DNA of 64,000 nucleotides from Microbacterium karelineae. Its GTDB lineage: Bacteria; Actinomycetota; Actinomycetes; Actinomycetales; Microbacteriaceae. Within the stretch, counting starts at the first letter, position 1. Every line of letters starts with the position of its first letter. The position numbers and the translations under genes are program-made. The notes below the pieces were generated by a model that did not search any database, was not told where the DNA came from, and worked only from the letters and a program-made list of their open reading frames with translations. Where the stretch lies: assembly GCF_009745985.1 (NCBI RefSeq), contig NZ_WFIX01000186.1, positions 1-64,000 of the forward strand. The letters are read 5' to 3'. Positions 23,409 to 31,724 of this stretch are shown here, piece by piece.

Positions 23409-24164
23409 GTGGCCAGGCGACGGGGGATCGGGGCGGCGCTCGCTGTCGTGGCGCTGATCGGCGGCGTCGGCGCGCTGGGCGTGTTCGGCGTCGTGACGAT
23501 CATCAGCACGATCTCGGTCGAGCCCATCGAGTTCTCCGCGTTCGAGGGCGATGCCGGCCCGCGCGTCGAGGTCGCCTCACCCGCTGCCGCGCCGACGGCC
23601 GAGGACGGGTCCGTCGATGCCGCGTGGGTGGCGGACACCGCGCACGAGACGGGGATCCCCGAGCGGGCGCTCGCCGCGTACGCGGCTGCCGATGTGCGCT
23701 CCCGCGCCGAGGGCTGCGCGGTCGGCTGGAACACGCTCGCGGGAATCGGGTGGGTCGAGAGCCACCACGGGACGCTGCAGGGCGGATCCATCGACGCCGA
23801 CGGCGTCGCGCGCCCGTCGATCGTCGGGATCCCGCTCGACGGCGAGAACGAGACCATGGCGATCCGCGACACCGACGGCGGCGCCCTCGACGGCGACGCC
23901 ACGTGGGATCGCGCGGTCGGGCCGCTGCAGTTCATCCCCGAGACCTGGGGGATCTGGGCGGTCGACGCGACGGGCGACGGCGTCGCGGATCCGCACAGCA
24001 TCGACGACGCGGCCGCGACGGCGGCGCGCTATCTCTGCCGGCTCGACGGATCCCTCGCCGCGGGCGAGCAGTGGATCCGCGCGATCCGCTCGTACAACGA
24101 CACCTTCGACTACCAGGTGCGCGTCGCGTCGGCGGCCGAGCGCTACGCCGAGGCGGCGGGGTGA
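23409..24164 (+). CDS. Membrane-anchored lytic transglycosylase, MltB/SLT-like
   Basis: A 251-residue protein with an uncleaved N-terminal membrane anchor (residues 6-34) and an extracellular transglycosylase domain. The catalytic glutamate is probably in GIGWVESHHG (near residue 115); the AVGPLQFIPETW and NDTFDYQVRV segments match the SLT_2/MltB family that cleaves peptidoglycan glycan strands. GTG 23409 start. It is flanked by a divergent small membrane protein and a convergent alcohol dehydrogenase. Confidence 0.85.
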   Translation: MARRRGIGAALAVVALIGGVGALGVFGVVTIISTISVEPIEFSAFEGDAGPRVEVASPAAAPTAEDGSVDAAWVADTAHETGIPERALAAYAAADVRSRAEGCAVGWNTLAGIGWVESHHGTLQGGSIDADGVARPSIVGIPLDGENETMAIRDTDGGALDGDATWDRAVGPLQFIPETWGIWAVDATGDGVADPHSIDDAAATAARYLCRLDGSLAAGEQWIRAIRSYNDTFDYQVRVASAAERYAEAAG

Positions 24165-24183
24165 CGCTCGGCCGCCATCGGGA

Positions 24184-25224
24184 TCAGAGCGTGGCCGTGT
24201 CGATCACGAAGCGGTAGCGCACATCGCTCGCGAGCACGCGCTCGTACGCCTCGTTGATCCGGTCCGCGCCGATGAGCTCGGTCTCCGGCGCGATGCCGTG
24301 CTCGGCGCAGAAGTCGAGCATCTCCTGCGTCTCGGCGATCGATCCGATGTTGGATCCCGCGAACGACTTCCCGCCCACGATGAGCGAGAACACGCTGACG
24401 GGCAGCGGCTGGGGCGGCGCGCCGACGTTCACGAGCGCGCCGTGCGGGCGCAGCGTCGCGAGGTACGCGTCCATGTCGAGCGGGGCGCTCACCGAGTTGA
24501 TGATGAGGTCGAAGGATCCGCGCAGCGCGCGCAGCGCGCCCTCCTCGCCCGTCGAGACGTGGCGCGTCGCGCCGAACGCCAGCGCGTCGGCCTTCTTCGA
24601 CTCCGAGCGCGACAGCACCGTGACGTCGGCTCCCATGGCGACGGCGATCTTCACGGCCATGTGGCCGAGCCCGCCCATGCCGACGACCGCGACCTTCTTG
24701 CCGGGGCCGGCGCCCCAGCGGGCGAGCGGCGAGTAGGTCGTGATGCCCGCGCAGAGCAGCGGGGCGGCCGCCTCGTACGGGATCGACTCGGGCACCTTCA
24801 ACACGAAGCGCTCGTCGACGACGACGTGGGTCGAGTAGCCGCCCTGCGTGATGGTGCCGTCGCGGTCCGTCGACGCGTAGGTCTGGATGTTGCCCTGCTC
24901 GCAGTTGTGCTCCTCGCCGGCGAGGCACTGGTCGCACTCGCCGCACGAGTTCACCATGCAGCCCACGCCGACGCGGTCGCCGACGGCGTGCCTCGTCACC
25001 TCGGATCCGACGCCTGTCACCTCGCCGACGATCTCGTGGCCGACGACCTGCGGGAACGTGATCGGGCCCCACTCCTCGCGCACCGTGTGGATGTCGCTGT
25101 GGCAGATGCCGGCGTAGCGGATGGCGATCAGCACATCGCGCGGGCCGACGTCGCGCCTCTCGATCGTGAGGGGGACGAGCGGATCCGTCGCGGAGGTCGC
25201 GCCGTATGCGTTGACAGTGAGCAT
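24184..25224 (-). CDS. Zinc-dependent alcohol dehydrogenase (YahK/cinnamyl-type)
   Basis: A 346-residue medium-chain dehydrogenase reducing aldehydes. Catalytic zinc ligands are C in AGICHSDIH and H in VGHEIVGEV. The structural zinc cysteines are in CGECDQCLAGEEHNC. The coenzyme fold shows VGMGGLGHMAVKIA followed by LSRSESKK, a serine/arginine pattern suggesting NADPH. Monocistronic and convergent with the transglycosylase gene. Confidence 0.93.
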   Translation of the reverse strand: MLTVNAYGATSATDPLVPLTIERRDVGPRDVLIAIRYAGICHSDIHTVREEWGPITFPQVVGHEIVGEVTGVGSEVTRHAVGDRVGVGCMVNSCGECDQCLAGEEHNCEQGNIQTYASTDRDGTITQGGYSTHVVVDERFVLKVPESIPYEAAAPLLCAGITTYSPLARWGAGPGKKVAVVGMGGLGHMAVKIAVAMGADVTVLSRSESKKADALAFGATRHVSTGEEGALRALRGSFDLIINSVSAPLDMDAYLATLRPHGALVNVGAPPQPLPVSVFSLIVGGKSFAGSNIGSIAETQEMLDFCAEHGIAPETELIGADRINEAYERVLASDVRYRFVIDTATL

Positions 25225-25277
25225 GGGGTCTCCAAGGTCGTGCGTGTGGGGAGGCGGGCGCCGCAGCGCCTGCCTCT

Positions 25278-25297
25278 GTCAGAATCTCACGCGCCGG
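25278..25297. repeat. Sequence related to the 29.6-kb GTCAGAATCTC repeat
   Basis: GTCAGAATCTCACGCGCCGG in the gap between divergent genes shares GTCAGAATCTC and the following GCGCC block with the tandem repeat at 29656-29693. It is a single copy here without the opposing arm. Confidence 0.4.
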
Positions 25298-25363
25298 CAA
25301 GGGGGAGGGCGGGCGAGGGGGAACCCTGTGGGAACCCCCGTCCGCGCCCGATAGCCTCGGCGC

Positions 25364-26572
25364 ATGGCCGAAGCGCACATGCTCATCGACAACCTCGCGT
25401 CCATGTGGTGGATCGCGCTCGCCGCGGTGCTCGGCCCGATCCTCGCGCTGCTGACGCGCCGCGCGATCCCCGACGTCGTCTGGCTCCTCGCCTTCGGCGT
25501 CGTCATCGGCCCGCATGTGCTCGCTCTCGCCGAGCTGACGGAGCCCGTCGAGTTCCTGCGCGAGCTCGGCATCGGCTTCCTTTTCCTCCTGGCGGGCTTC
25601 GAGGTCAGCACCTCCGATATGCGCGGCCGGCAGGGGCGTCACGCCGCGCTCACCTGGATCATCTGCGCCGTCCTCGGCGTCGGCGCGGGGCTGCTGCTCG
25701 TGCAGGGGGAATGGCGGGTGGCGGTCGTGTTCGGCATCGCCTCGACGTCGACGGCGCTCGGCACGCTCCTGCCGATCCTCAAGGACTCCGGCGCGATGGC
25801 GACGCCTCTCGGCCGCGCGACGATGGTGCACGGCGCCTACGGCGAGCTGCTGCCGATCGTCGCGATGTCGCTCCTGCTGTCGACGCGCGGCACGTGGCAG
25901 GCGGCGCTCATCCTCATCGCGTTCGCGGCCGCCGCCGTCGCCACCGTCGCGATCCCCGGGCGCTTCTTCCGCAGGATCCCGCTGCTCGGGCGCGCGTTCG
26001 TCGCGGCGTCGAACTCGACGATGCAGACGACGCTGCGGATCACCGTGTTCATCCTCATCACGCTCATGCTGCTGACCGCCGTGCTCGACCTCGACGTCGC
26101 GCTCGGTGCGTTCGCGGCAGGGCTGCTGATCAACGCCGCGCTGCGGAACGCCGTGCCCGGCCACGCCGACGAGGTCATGCACAAGGTCGAGGTCGTGGGC
26201 TTCAGCCTCCTCATCCCGGTCTTCTTCGTCACGAGCGGGATGGGCATCGACCTCGCGGCGGTCTTCGCGCAGTGGCCGCTGCTGATCGGCTTCGTCCTCG
26301 TGGTCGCCGTCGTGCGCGGCCTGCCGGTGTTCCTGCGCGAGGCGTGGACGCCGACGCATTCGGGGCTCGAGACGACGCGCGAAAGGGCCGCGCTCGGGCT
26401 CTACGCCGCAACCGGCCTGCCGATCATCGTCGCCGTCACACAGATCGCCGCGTCGTCGGACCTCATCTCGACGACCGTCGCCTCGACGATGGTCACGGGC
26501 GGCGCCCTCACGGTCCTCGTCTTCCCCTTCATCGCCCAGCGGCTGATGAGGGATCGCGCCGCGACGAGCTGA
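25364..26572 (+). CDS. CPA2-family monovalent cation/proton antiporter
   Basis: A 402-residue integral membrane protein with about twelve hydrophobic segments and the Na+/H+ exchanger fold: GFLFLLAGFEVSTSD near residue 75, GIASTSTALGTLLP near 125 and LDLDVALGAFAAGLLI near 245. It lacks a C-terminal TrkA-N regulatory domain, unlike KefB/KefC. It probably exchanges Na+ or K+ for protons. ATG 25364 or the in-frame ATG at 25379 could be used. Confidence 0.88.
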   Translation: MAEAHMLIDNLASMWWIALAAVLGPILALLTRRAIPDVVWLLAFGVVIGPHVLALAELTEPVEFLRELGIGFLFLLAGFEVSTSDMRGRQGRHAALTWIICAVLGVGAGLLLVQGEWRVAVVFGIASTSTALGTLLPILKDSGAMATPLGRATMVHGAYGELLPIVAMSLLLSTRGTWQAALILIAFAAAAVATVAIPGRFFRRIPLLGRAFVAASNSTMQTTLRITVFILITLMLLTAVLDLDVALGAFAAGLLINAALRNAVPGHADEVMHKVEVVGFSLLIPVFFVTSGMGIDLAAVFAQWPLLIGFVLVVAVVRGLPVFLREAWTPTHSGLETTRERAALGLYAATGLPIIVAVTQIAASSDLISTTVASTMVTGGALTVLVFPFIAQRLMRDRAATS

Positions 26573-26590
26573 GGTCGCGCGGGCTCTCTC

Positions 26591-26674
26591 TGCACGACGA
26601 CGCCAGAACTGCGCATCGGCTGCCGGAACACCGGCGTGTCGCCCGAGTCCGCACAGAATCGGCGTCGTTGTGCA
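26591..26674. repeat. Intergenic inverted repeat, family copy 2
   Basis: The arm TGCACGACGACGCC is matched by the complement of GGCGTCGTTGTGCA (one mismatch over the outer 14 bp), and the inner region contains GGCGTGTCGC. It lies between convergent genes, where it could also act as a terminator. The rest of the gap to 26736 shows nothing recognisable. Confidence 0.65.
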
Positions 26675-26736
26675 TCTGGGGCCCGCGCGCCGATCCGAGC
26701 CTCGCGGCGGCGTGGGCCAGGTCGTGCGTCTCGGCC

Positions 26737-27504
26737 CTACGCGAAGAGCGGGGCGAGCAGCCGGACGGCCGCACCGACGAGGCCCCATGCGGCGAACGCG
26801 CCGAGGGCGAGAGTGAGGATCCACTCGCGCCACGAGCCCGCGTCGCCGAGCAGGGGCAGGGCGAAGGATCCGCGCCGGGGCCACAGCTTCGTGATGAGCA
26901 GTGTGCGGCGGAAGACCACGGGGCGCTTCAGCATGAGCGGCCACAGCCACGGCACCCCGCCGGTCGTGAGCGTGTCGCCGATGAGGTGCACGACGAACCC
27001 CACCCCGACGCAGGTCGCGAGCCAGCCGAACTGATCCGGGAACCACCACATGATTCCGCCAGCCGCGGCGACTCCGACGAGCCACGACGCGAACCAGCCG
27101 CGCGCGATCCGCAGGCACTTCGTGCCGATCGCGATGCAGACGGCCGCGCCGATCGCGGGGCCGACGGGCAGTTCGGCGTCCCAGCTGGGCGGCGTCCACG
27201 TCGCGAACGACAGCGCCACGGCGCCGATGACGACGCCGATGACGGCGACGAGCGAGTGCATGCCTTTGCGGTGACCGCCGGTGAGCCCGCTCACGGCGCC
27301 CGAGATCACCCGCCCGCCGGGAAGGCCCGCCGCGACCGTCGACGACGGGTGGTCGATGTCGGGCAGCAGGGCCGCGCCGGCGCAGACCAGAGCGCCCGTG
27401 ATGACGCCGAGCGGATCGAGTCGCTCCCAACCGAAGCCGGGTGTCGTGGTGGTGATCGCCACCCACGCCGCGGCACCGGACACCGCGTGCGAGGTCCCCA
27501 TCAT
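26737..27504 (-). CDS. YdjM-like membrane-bound metal-dependent hydrolase
   Basis: A 255-residue protein of the DUF457/YdjM family. Characteristic histidines and acidic residues are in GTSHAVSGAA, ALLPDIDHPSS, GGHRKGMHSL and HLIGDTLTTGGVPW, alternating with about five membrane segments. E. coli YdjM is SOS-induced, but I see no LexA site here. The start is ATG 27504 or 27501; upstream in-frame sequence belongs to the neighbouring inverted repeat. Function unknown. Confidence 0.8.
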   Translation of the reverse strand: MMGTSHAVSGAAAWVAITTTTPGFGWERLDPLGVITGALVCAGAALLPDIDHPSSTVAAGLPGGRVISGAVSGLTGGHRKGMHSLVAVIGVVIGAVALSFATWTPPSWDAELPVGPAIGAAVCIAIGTKCLRIARGWFASWLVGVAAAGGIMWWFPDQFGWLATCVGVGFVVHLIGDTLTTGGVPWLWPLMLKRPVVFRRTLLITKLWPRRGSFALPLLGDAGSWREWILTLALGAFAAWGLVGAAVRLLAPLFA

Positions 27505-27526
27505 GCGGCGGGCCCCGAGGCACGAA

Positions 27527-27612
27527 CTGCATAATGACGCCAATTCTGTGCGAAGACGCCGGATCGGCGGCGTGTCGCGGGGCCGACACGAAGAATTGGC
27601 GTCGTTGTGCAG
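27527..27612. repeat. Intergenic inverted repeat, family copy 3
   Basis: Left arm CTGCATAATGACGCCAATTC and right arm GAATTGGCGTCGTTGTGCAG (two mismatches over 20 bp) enclose a core with GGCGTGTCGCGG. Arms and core match copies 1 and 2. Here it separates two genes reading in the same direction. Confidence 0.7.
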
Positions 27613-27631
27613 GGGGACGCGGGGTGGCCGG

Positions 27632-28330
27632 TCATGCGAACGTCAGCGGGGACCAGGCGCCGGGGGTCGCGAATTCGGCGTACCGCACCTCCGCGCGGCC
27701 CGGCCGCACCGACGCGACGCAGGCCAGCGTCGACATCGTCGGGTAGCCGTGCGGTCGGTTGTCACGCGCGATCGCGCGGTCGTCTGCCGGGTCGAGCTCT
27801 CCCGTCCGGGCGAGGACGTCGGTCCACCCCGCGATCGTCGCGGGCGCGGCGCGGAATGCGTCGAGCCAGGCCGCGATGCGCGCGCTGCGCGGGTCGTCGA
27901 CGTCGTGGTGGGCGAGCATGTGCGTTCCGGGGCCGACCTCGTCACGCGCGAAGCGGGAACCGTCCCAGGAGGTGATCTCGACGGATCCGCCGTGCACGGC
28001 GAGCAGGTTGAAGCCGCGCATGCGGTCGTGCGCGTCGGGCGCCTGGCCGTCGACGGCGTCGAGGGCGAGCGCGCCGCGCGACAGGATCGCGTCGGGCGAG
28101 ACCGCGGGCTCGCCCTCGCGGTTGAGCGTGACGGCGAGGCGGCCGCGGCGCGGATGGGCGGCGAGCCAGGCGCCGCCCGCGCGGCGATCCTGCACGCCGA
28201 TGACGCCCGCCCGGTCCGGCCACCATTCGCCGAGCGGGTTCCAGGCGCGGGCGGGATCCTCGTCGCGCACGGCGAGGACGAGGACGGGATCTGTGGGGGC
28301 GCCTGGGACGCGGAAGACGACGGTGCACAT
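27632..28330 (-). CDS. NRDE/TANGO2-family protein
   Basis: A 232-residue Ntn-type protein starting MCTVVF, where Cys2 is the conserved potential nucleophile after Met removal; the family AVNRDE motif reads AVRDED here, followed by W(P)LGEWWPDRAGVIGVQDRRAGGAWLA and AVTLNREG. Related human TANGO2 is linked to lipid/heme metabolism, but bacterial roles are not established. It is divergent from coaBC with overlapping promoter space of 68 bp. Confidence 0.85.
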   Translation of the reverse strand: MCTVVFRVPGAPTDPVLVLAVRDEDPARAWNPLGEWWPDRAGVIGVQDRRAGGAWLAAHPRRGRLAVTLNREGEPAVSPDAILSRGALALDAVDGQAPDAHDRMRGFNLLAVHGGSVEITSWDGSRFARDEVGPGTHMLAHHDVDDPRSARIAAWLDAFRAAPATIAGWTDVLARTGELDPADDRAIARDNRPHGYPTMSTLACVASVRPGRAEVRYAEFATPGAWSPLTFA

Positions 28331-28398
28331 GGGGATCGCCCTCCAGCGTATGCGGGCGCGCGCGACACGGACTGGCGGGATCCTGCGAGGATGGATCC

Positions 28399-29613
28399 AT
28401 GTTCGTCGTCGTGGGTGTGACAGGCGGGATCGCCGCATACAAGACCGTGCAGCTCGTGCGCCTGCTCGTGAAGGACGGGCACGACGTGCACGTGATCCCG
28501 ACCGACGACGCGCTCCGCTTCGTCGGCCAGCCGACGTGGGAGGCGATCAGCCGCAACCCTGTCACGACGAGCGTGCACGACGACGTCGCCCAGGTGCGGC
28601 ACGTCGCGCTCGGCCAGCGCGCCGACCTCGTCGTCGTCGCGCCCGCGACCGCGAACACGATCGCGAAGATGGCGGCCGGTCTCGCGGGGGATCTGCTCGG
28701 CACGACGCTCCTCGCGACGACGGCGCCGGTCCTCATCGCCCCCGCCATGCACACCGAGATGTGGCTGCACCCGGCGACGCAGGCGAACGTCGACACTCTG
28801 ACGACGCGCGGCGTGCGGATGATCGGCCCGGAGACGGGCGAGCTCACGGGCGGCGACAGCGGGCCGGGCCGCATGGCCGAGCCCGAGCGGATCCACGACG
28901 CCGTCCTGCGCGAGCTGCACCACGGATCCGGTGGTGCCGCGGGCAGCGCCTGGCTCGTCACCGCGGGCGGCACGCGCGAGCCGCTCGACCCCGTGCGCTT
29001 CATCGGCAACCGCTCGAGCGGACGCCAGGGCGTCGAGGTGGCGCTCGCCGCCGCGCGGCGCGGCGCGGACGTGACGCTCCTCGCCGCCAACGTCGACAGG
29101 TCCGTGCTCGATCGGGCGGCGGGGGATCCGCGGATCCGGATCGTCCCGGTGTCGACGACCGAGGATCTCGAGCGTGCGGTGGAGTCGCGCTCGGGGGCCG
29201 CGGATGTCGTCGTGATGGCCGCCGCGGTCGCCGACTACCGCCCGCATGAGGTCGCGGATGAGAAGCTCCGGAAGGAGCACGCGGAGGGGCCGCTGCGCCT
29301 CGAACTCGTCGAGACGCCCGACATCCTCGCGGGGCTCGCGCGGCGCCGCCGCGAGGGCCAGACGATCGTCGGCTTCGCGGCCGAGACGCCCGTCGACGGC
29401 GAGAGCCTCACGGAGCGCGCCGTGGCGAAGCGCCGCCGCAAGGGCGCCGACCTGCTGGCCGCGAACGAGGTCGGCTGGACGGCCGGATTCGAGCAGGACG
29501 ACAACCACCTCCTCGTCGTCGACGACTCCGATGAGGTCGTCGCCGACGTGGAGGGCACGAAACGCGACACCGCGGAGGTCCTCGTCGACGCGATCCTCGC
29601 CCGCTCGCGCTGA
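28399..29613 (+). CDS. coaBC: Bifunctional phosphopantothenoylcysteine decarboxylase / phosphopantothenate-cysteine ligase
   Basis: A 404-residue fusion catalysing two CoA steps downstream of pantothenate. The N-terminal FMN flavoprotein (residues 1-180) has VTGGIAAYKTVQLVRLL, the PAMHTEMW active-site motif and the substrate-recognition flap. The C-terminal CTP-dependent ligase (190-404) has VTAGGTREPLDPVRFIGNRSSGRQG and AAAVADYRP, FAAET and NEVG. Length and order are standard. It complements the panBCD operon 17 kb away. Confidence 0.95.
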   Translation: MFVVVGVTGGIAAYKTVQLVRLLVKDGHDVHVIPTDDALRFVGQPTWEAISRNPVTTSVHDDVAQVRHVALGQRADLVVVAPATANTIAKMAAGLAGDLLGTTLLATTAPVLIAPAMHTEMWLHPATQANVDTLTTRGVRMIGPETGELTGGDSGPGRMAEPERIHDAVLRELHHGSGGAAGSAWLVTAGGTREPLDPVRFIGNRSSGRQGVEVALAAARRGADVTLLAANVDRSVLDRAAGDPRIRIVPVSTTEDLERAVESRSGAADVVVMAAAVADYRPHEVADEKLRKEHAEGPLRLELVETPDILAGLARRRREGQTIVGFAAETPVDGESLTERAVAKRRRKGADLLAANEVGWTAGFEQDDNHLLVVDDSDEVVADVEGTKRDTAEVLVDAILARSR

Positions 29614-29625
29614 GGAACTGACTTC

Positions 29626-29693
29626 GCGCCGAGATTCTGACGGATCCGTCGGAATCGTCAGAATCTCGGCGCGCCGTCAGAATCTCGGCGCGC
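29626..29693. repeat. Inverted/tandem repeat between convergent genes
   Basis: GCGCCGAGATTCTGACG (29626-29642) is the exact complement of CGTCAGAATCTCGGCGC at 29656-29672, which is repeated again at 29675-29691 as part of a 19-bp tandem pair. Either right copy can pair with the left arm, forming alternative 17-bp hairpins between coaBC and the convergent ThuA-like gene. It probably acts as a bidirectional terminator. Confidence 0.7.
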
Positions 29694-29736
29694 CGTCACG
29701 CGGAGCGGCACGGGGCGGACCCTGAGTCAACGTGAC

Positions 29737-30405
29737 TCAGCGTTCCCGTGCCGCCCAGAGCAGCCCGCGGCTGATCATCGTGTGGATCTCGGGGATCCGC
29801 AGGTCTTCAGGACCGTGGCCGATCGTCGAGACGAACACCTTCCCGCGTCCCCAGCGGCGCGTCCAGGCGACGGGCACGGTGGCGGGCTCGTTCCACGGGG
29901 CGTCGGGCCGCACGGCGTGCGTCGTCGTGGCGAGCACGTCGCAGAGCGGATCGGTCTGCACCCAGTACTGCTCGGTCGTGAGGCGGATCCGCGGCCCGAT
30001 GCCCGCGAGGATCGGATCGTCCGCGCGTTCGGGGCGCACCACGACCTCGTGGTCGACGGCGTCGCCCGGGTGCGCGACGAACTGGCCGCCGACGATGTGG
30101 TGGAAGTCGGTCGCACCGCGGAAGGCGTCGAGGATCCCGCCGTGCCAGCCGGCGAGGCCCGCCCCGTTCTCGACGGCGAGGCGCAGCCCGTGCATCTCAT
30201 CGACGAGGATGTCGCCCATGGTCCAGCACTGGACGATGAGGTCGACGCCCGACATGACGGATTCGTCGGCGTAGACCTCGAGCGAATCCTCGACGGTCAC
30301 GTCGAAGCCGGAATCCCTCAGGTGCGGGATGAAGACGTCCGTGGAGCCGATGGGATCGTGTCCCTCCCAGCCGCCTCGGACGACGAGAGCCGTGCGCGTG
30401 TTCAC
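29737..30405 (-). CDS. ThuA-like domain protein
   Basis: A 222-residue protein with the ThuA/glutamine-amidotransferase-like fold: RTALVVRGGWEGHDP near the start, QCWTMGDI, GLAGWHGGILDAFRG in the middle and WTRRWGRGKVFVSTIGHG near the end. ThuA of rhizobia acts in trehalose and disaccharide catabolism with the dehydrogenase ThuB. GTG 30405 overlaps the upstream ROK gene by 4 bp, so the two are co-expressed and divergent from the sugar ABC operon, which also contains a ThuB-like dehydrogenase. Confidence 0.83.
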   Translation of the reverse strand: MNTRTALVVRGGWEGHDPIGSTDVFIPHLRDSGFDVTVEDSLEVYADESVMSGVDLIVQCWTMGDILVDEMHGLRLAVENGAGLAGWHGGILDAFRGATDFHHIVGGQFVAHPGDAVDHEVVVRPERADDPILAGIGPRIRLTTEQYWVQTDPLCDVLATTTHAVRPDAPWNEPATVPVAWTRRWGRGKVFVSTIGHGPEDLRIPEIHTMISRGLLWAARER

Positions 30406-31598
30406 GTGTCCTCCTTCACGGTGATGAGCGCGTCGATCGAGTGGGGCGCGAGGAACCGGTCGGTGACGAGGGTGGCCGCGCCGACGACCCCCGCCTGTGC
30501 GCCGGCGCGCGAGGTCACGATCCGCAGATGCTGGGTCGCGAGCGGCAGGGAGCGCTGATAGACGATCTCCCTGATGCCGGCGATGAGGTGCTCGCCGGCG
30601 CCGGAGAGGATCCCGCCGACGATGATCCGCGACGGGTTCAGCATGCTCACCGAGGTCGCCAGCACCAGGCCGATGTCGCGCCCCGCCTGCCGGACGGCCT
30701 GGCTGGCCGCGATGTCGCCGGCGCGGACGAGGTCGACGATGTCCTGCGTCGTGTCGATGTGCGCGCCGCCTCGCCGCAGCCGGTCGGCGATCGCGCCGCC
30801 GCCCGCGACGGCCTCGAGGCATCCGATGTTGCCGCAGCGGCAGGTGGTGTCGGTCTCGCCCGGCACCGCGACGTGACCGATGTCGCCCGCCGCGCCCTGC
30901 GCACCGCGGCGCAGCTCGCCGTCCATGACGACGCCGGCGCCGATGCCCGTGGCGACCTTGACGAACAGCAGGTTCTGCTCGTCGGGGCAGACGGTGCGGT
31001 GCTCGCCGAGCGCCATGACGTTCACGTCGTTGTCGACGACGACGGGGGCGCCGAGCATGCCGTGCAGGATACCGGGGACGTCGGTGCCGTGCCAGCCGGG
31101 CATGATGGGCGGGCTCACGGGGCGACCGGCGGCGTGGTCGACGGGGCCGGGGAGGCCGATGCCCACGCCCGCGAGCTCGTCGAGTCGGCGGCCGGCCTCG
31201 GCCACGAGGGCCGCGCCGGTCTCGGCGACCCACGCCAGCACGCGCTCGGGGGGATCGCTGATGGCGAGCGGCGCCTGCGTCGCCGCGAGCGCATTCGCCG
31301 CGAGATCGGTGACGGCGAGGCGGGCGTGTGTGGCGCCGAGGTCGACGCCGAGCACGATCCGATTCGTCGGTGCGAAGGCGAACGTCGACGGGGGGCGCCC
31401 GCCCGTGCTGGTGGCCTCGCCGGCCGGCGCCAGGAGCCCGACGGCGGTGAGCGCGTCGATGCGCGCGGCGACGGTGGATCGCGCCTGCCCGGTCTCGGAG
31501 ACGAGGGAGGCGCGGGTGCGCGGCGCCCCGTCGCGAAACAGCTGGAACATGTCCCCGGCGCCGGTGGGGCGCGGCGGAAACTTCTGCAGCCCTTCCAT
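30402..31598 (-). CDS. ROK-family transcriptional repressor
   Basis: A 398-residue sugar-responsive regulator. The N-terminal wHTH (about residues 20-75: SLVSETGQARSTVAARIDALTAVGLL) precedes a ROK sugar-kinase-like domain with VLGVDLGATHARLAV, GIGLPGPVD, VVVDNDVNVMALGEH and the zinc motif GHVAV...CRCGNIGC. ATG 31598 is the best start. It faces the ABC operon across a 126-bp divergent region containing a CTTTTG/CAAAAG inverted repeat, and probably represses both directions until its sugar appears. Confidence 0.9.
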   Translation of the reverse strand: MEGLQKFPPRPTGAGDMFQLFRDGAPRTRASLVSETGQARSTVAARIDALTAVGLLAPAGEATSTGGRPPSTFAFAPTNRIVLGVDLGATHARLAVTDLAANALAATQAPLAISDPPERVLAWVAETGAALVAEAGRRLDELAGVGIGLPGPVDHAAGRPVSPPIMPGWHGTDVPGILHGMLGAPVVVDNDVNVMALGEHRTVCPDEQNLLFVKVATGIGAGVVMDGELRRGAQGAAGDIGHVAVPGETDTTCRCGNIGCLEAVAGGGAIADRLRRGGAHIDTTQDIVDLVRAGDIAASQAVRQAGRDIGLVLATSVSMLNPSRIIVGGILSGAGEHLIAGIREIVYQRSLPLATQHLRIVTSRAGAQAGVVGAATLVTDRFLAPHSIDALITVKEDT

Positions 31599-31682
31599 GA
31601 GCAAATTCAACCACGCACCTTCGTCGGTCCCGTCGTCCGCGCCCGCTGTCCGCCAGCGGCCGGTGACAGCAACGTACACACA

Positions 31683-31706
31683 CTTTTGATTGACAGGCAA
31701 CAAAAG
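31683..31706. promoter_or_regulatory. Candidate ROK operator
   Basis: CTTTTG at 31683 and CAAAAG at 31701 form an inverted repeat (about 8 of 10 arm positions symmetric) overlapping the -35 box of the ABC operon. ROK repressors of the XylR/NagC type bind A/T-rich palindromes of this size. Confidence 0.5.
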
Positions 31707-31718
31707 TCGGGATAGCTT
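31690..31718 (+). promoter_or_regulatory. Sigma-A promoter of sugar ABC operon, leaderless
   Basis: TTGACA (31690-31695), 17-bp spacer, TAGCTT (31713-31718). The expected transcription start, about 7 bases downstream, coincides with the ATG at 31725, and no ribosome-binding site precedes it. The operon is therefore probably translated from a leaderless mRNA. Confidence 0.65.
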
Positions 31719-31724
31719 CGCCAT

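Noticed and set aside
23551-27534. A very long open frame (over 1300 codons) on the plus strand, with a similarly long one on the minus strand (24143-27589)
   Set aside because: They cross several well-identified genes and intergenic repeats in other frames, have Arg/Ala-rich low-complexity translations, and result from the scarcity of stop codons in high-GC DNA.
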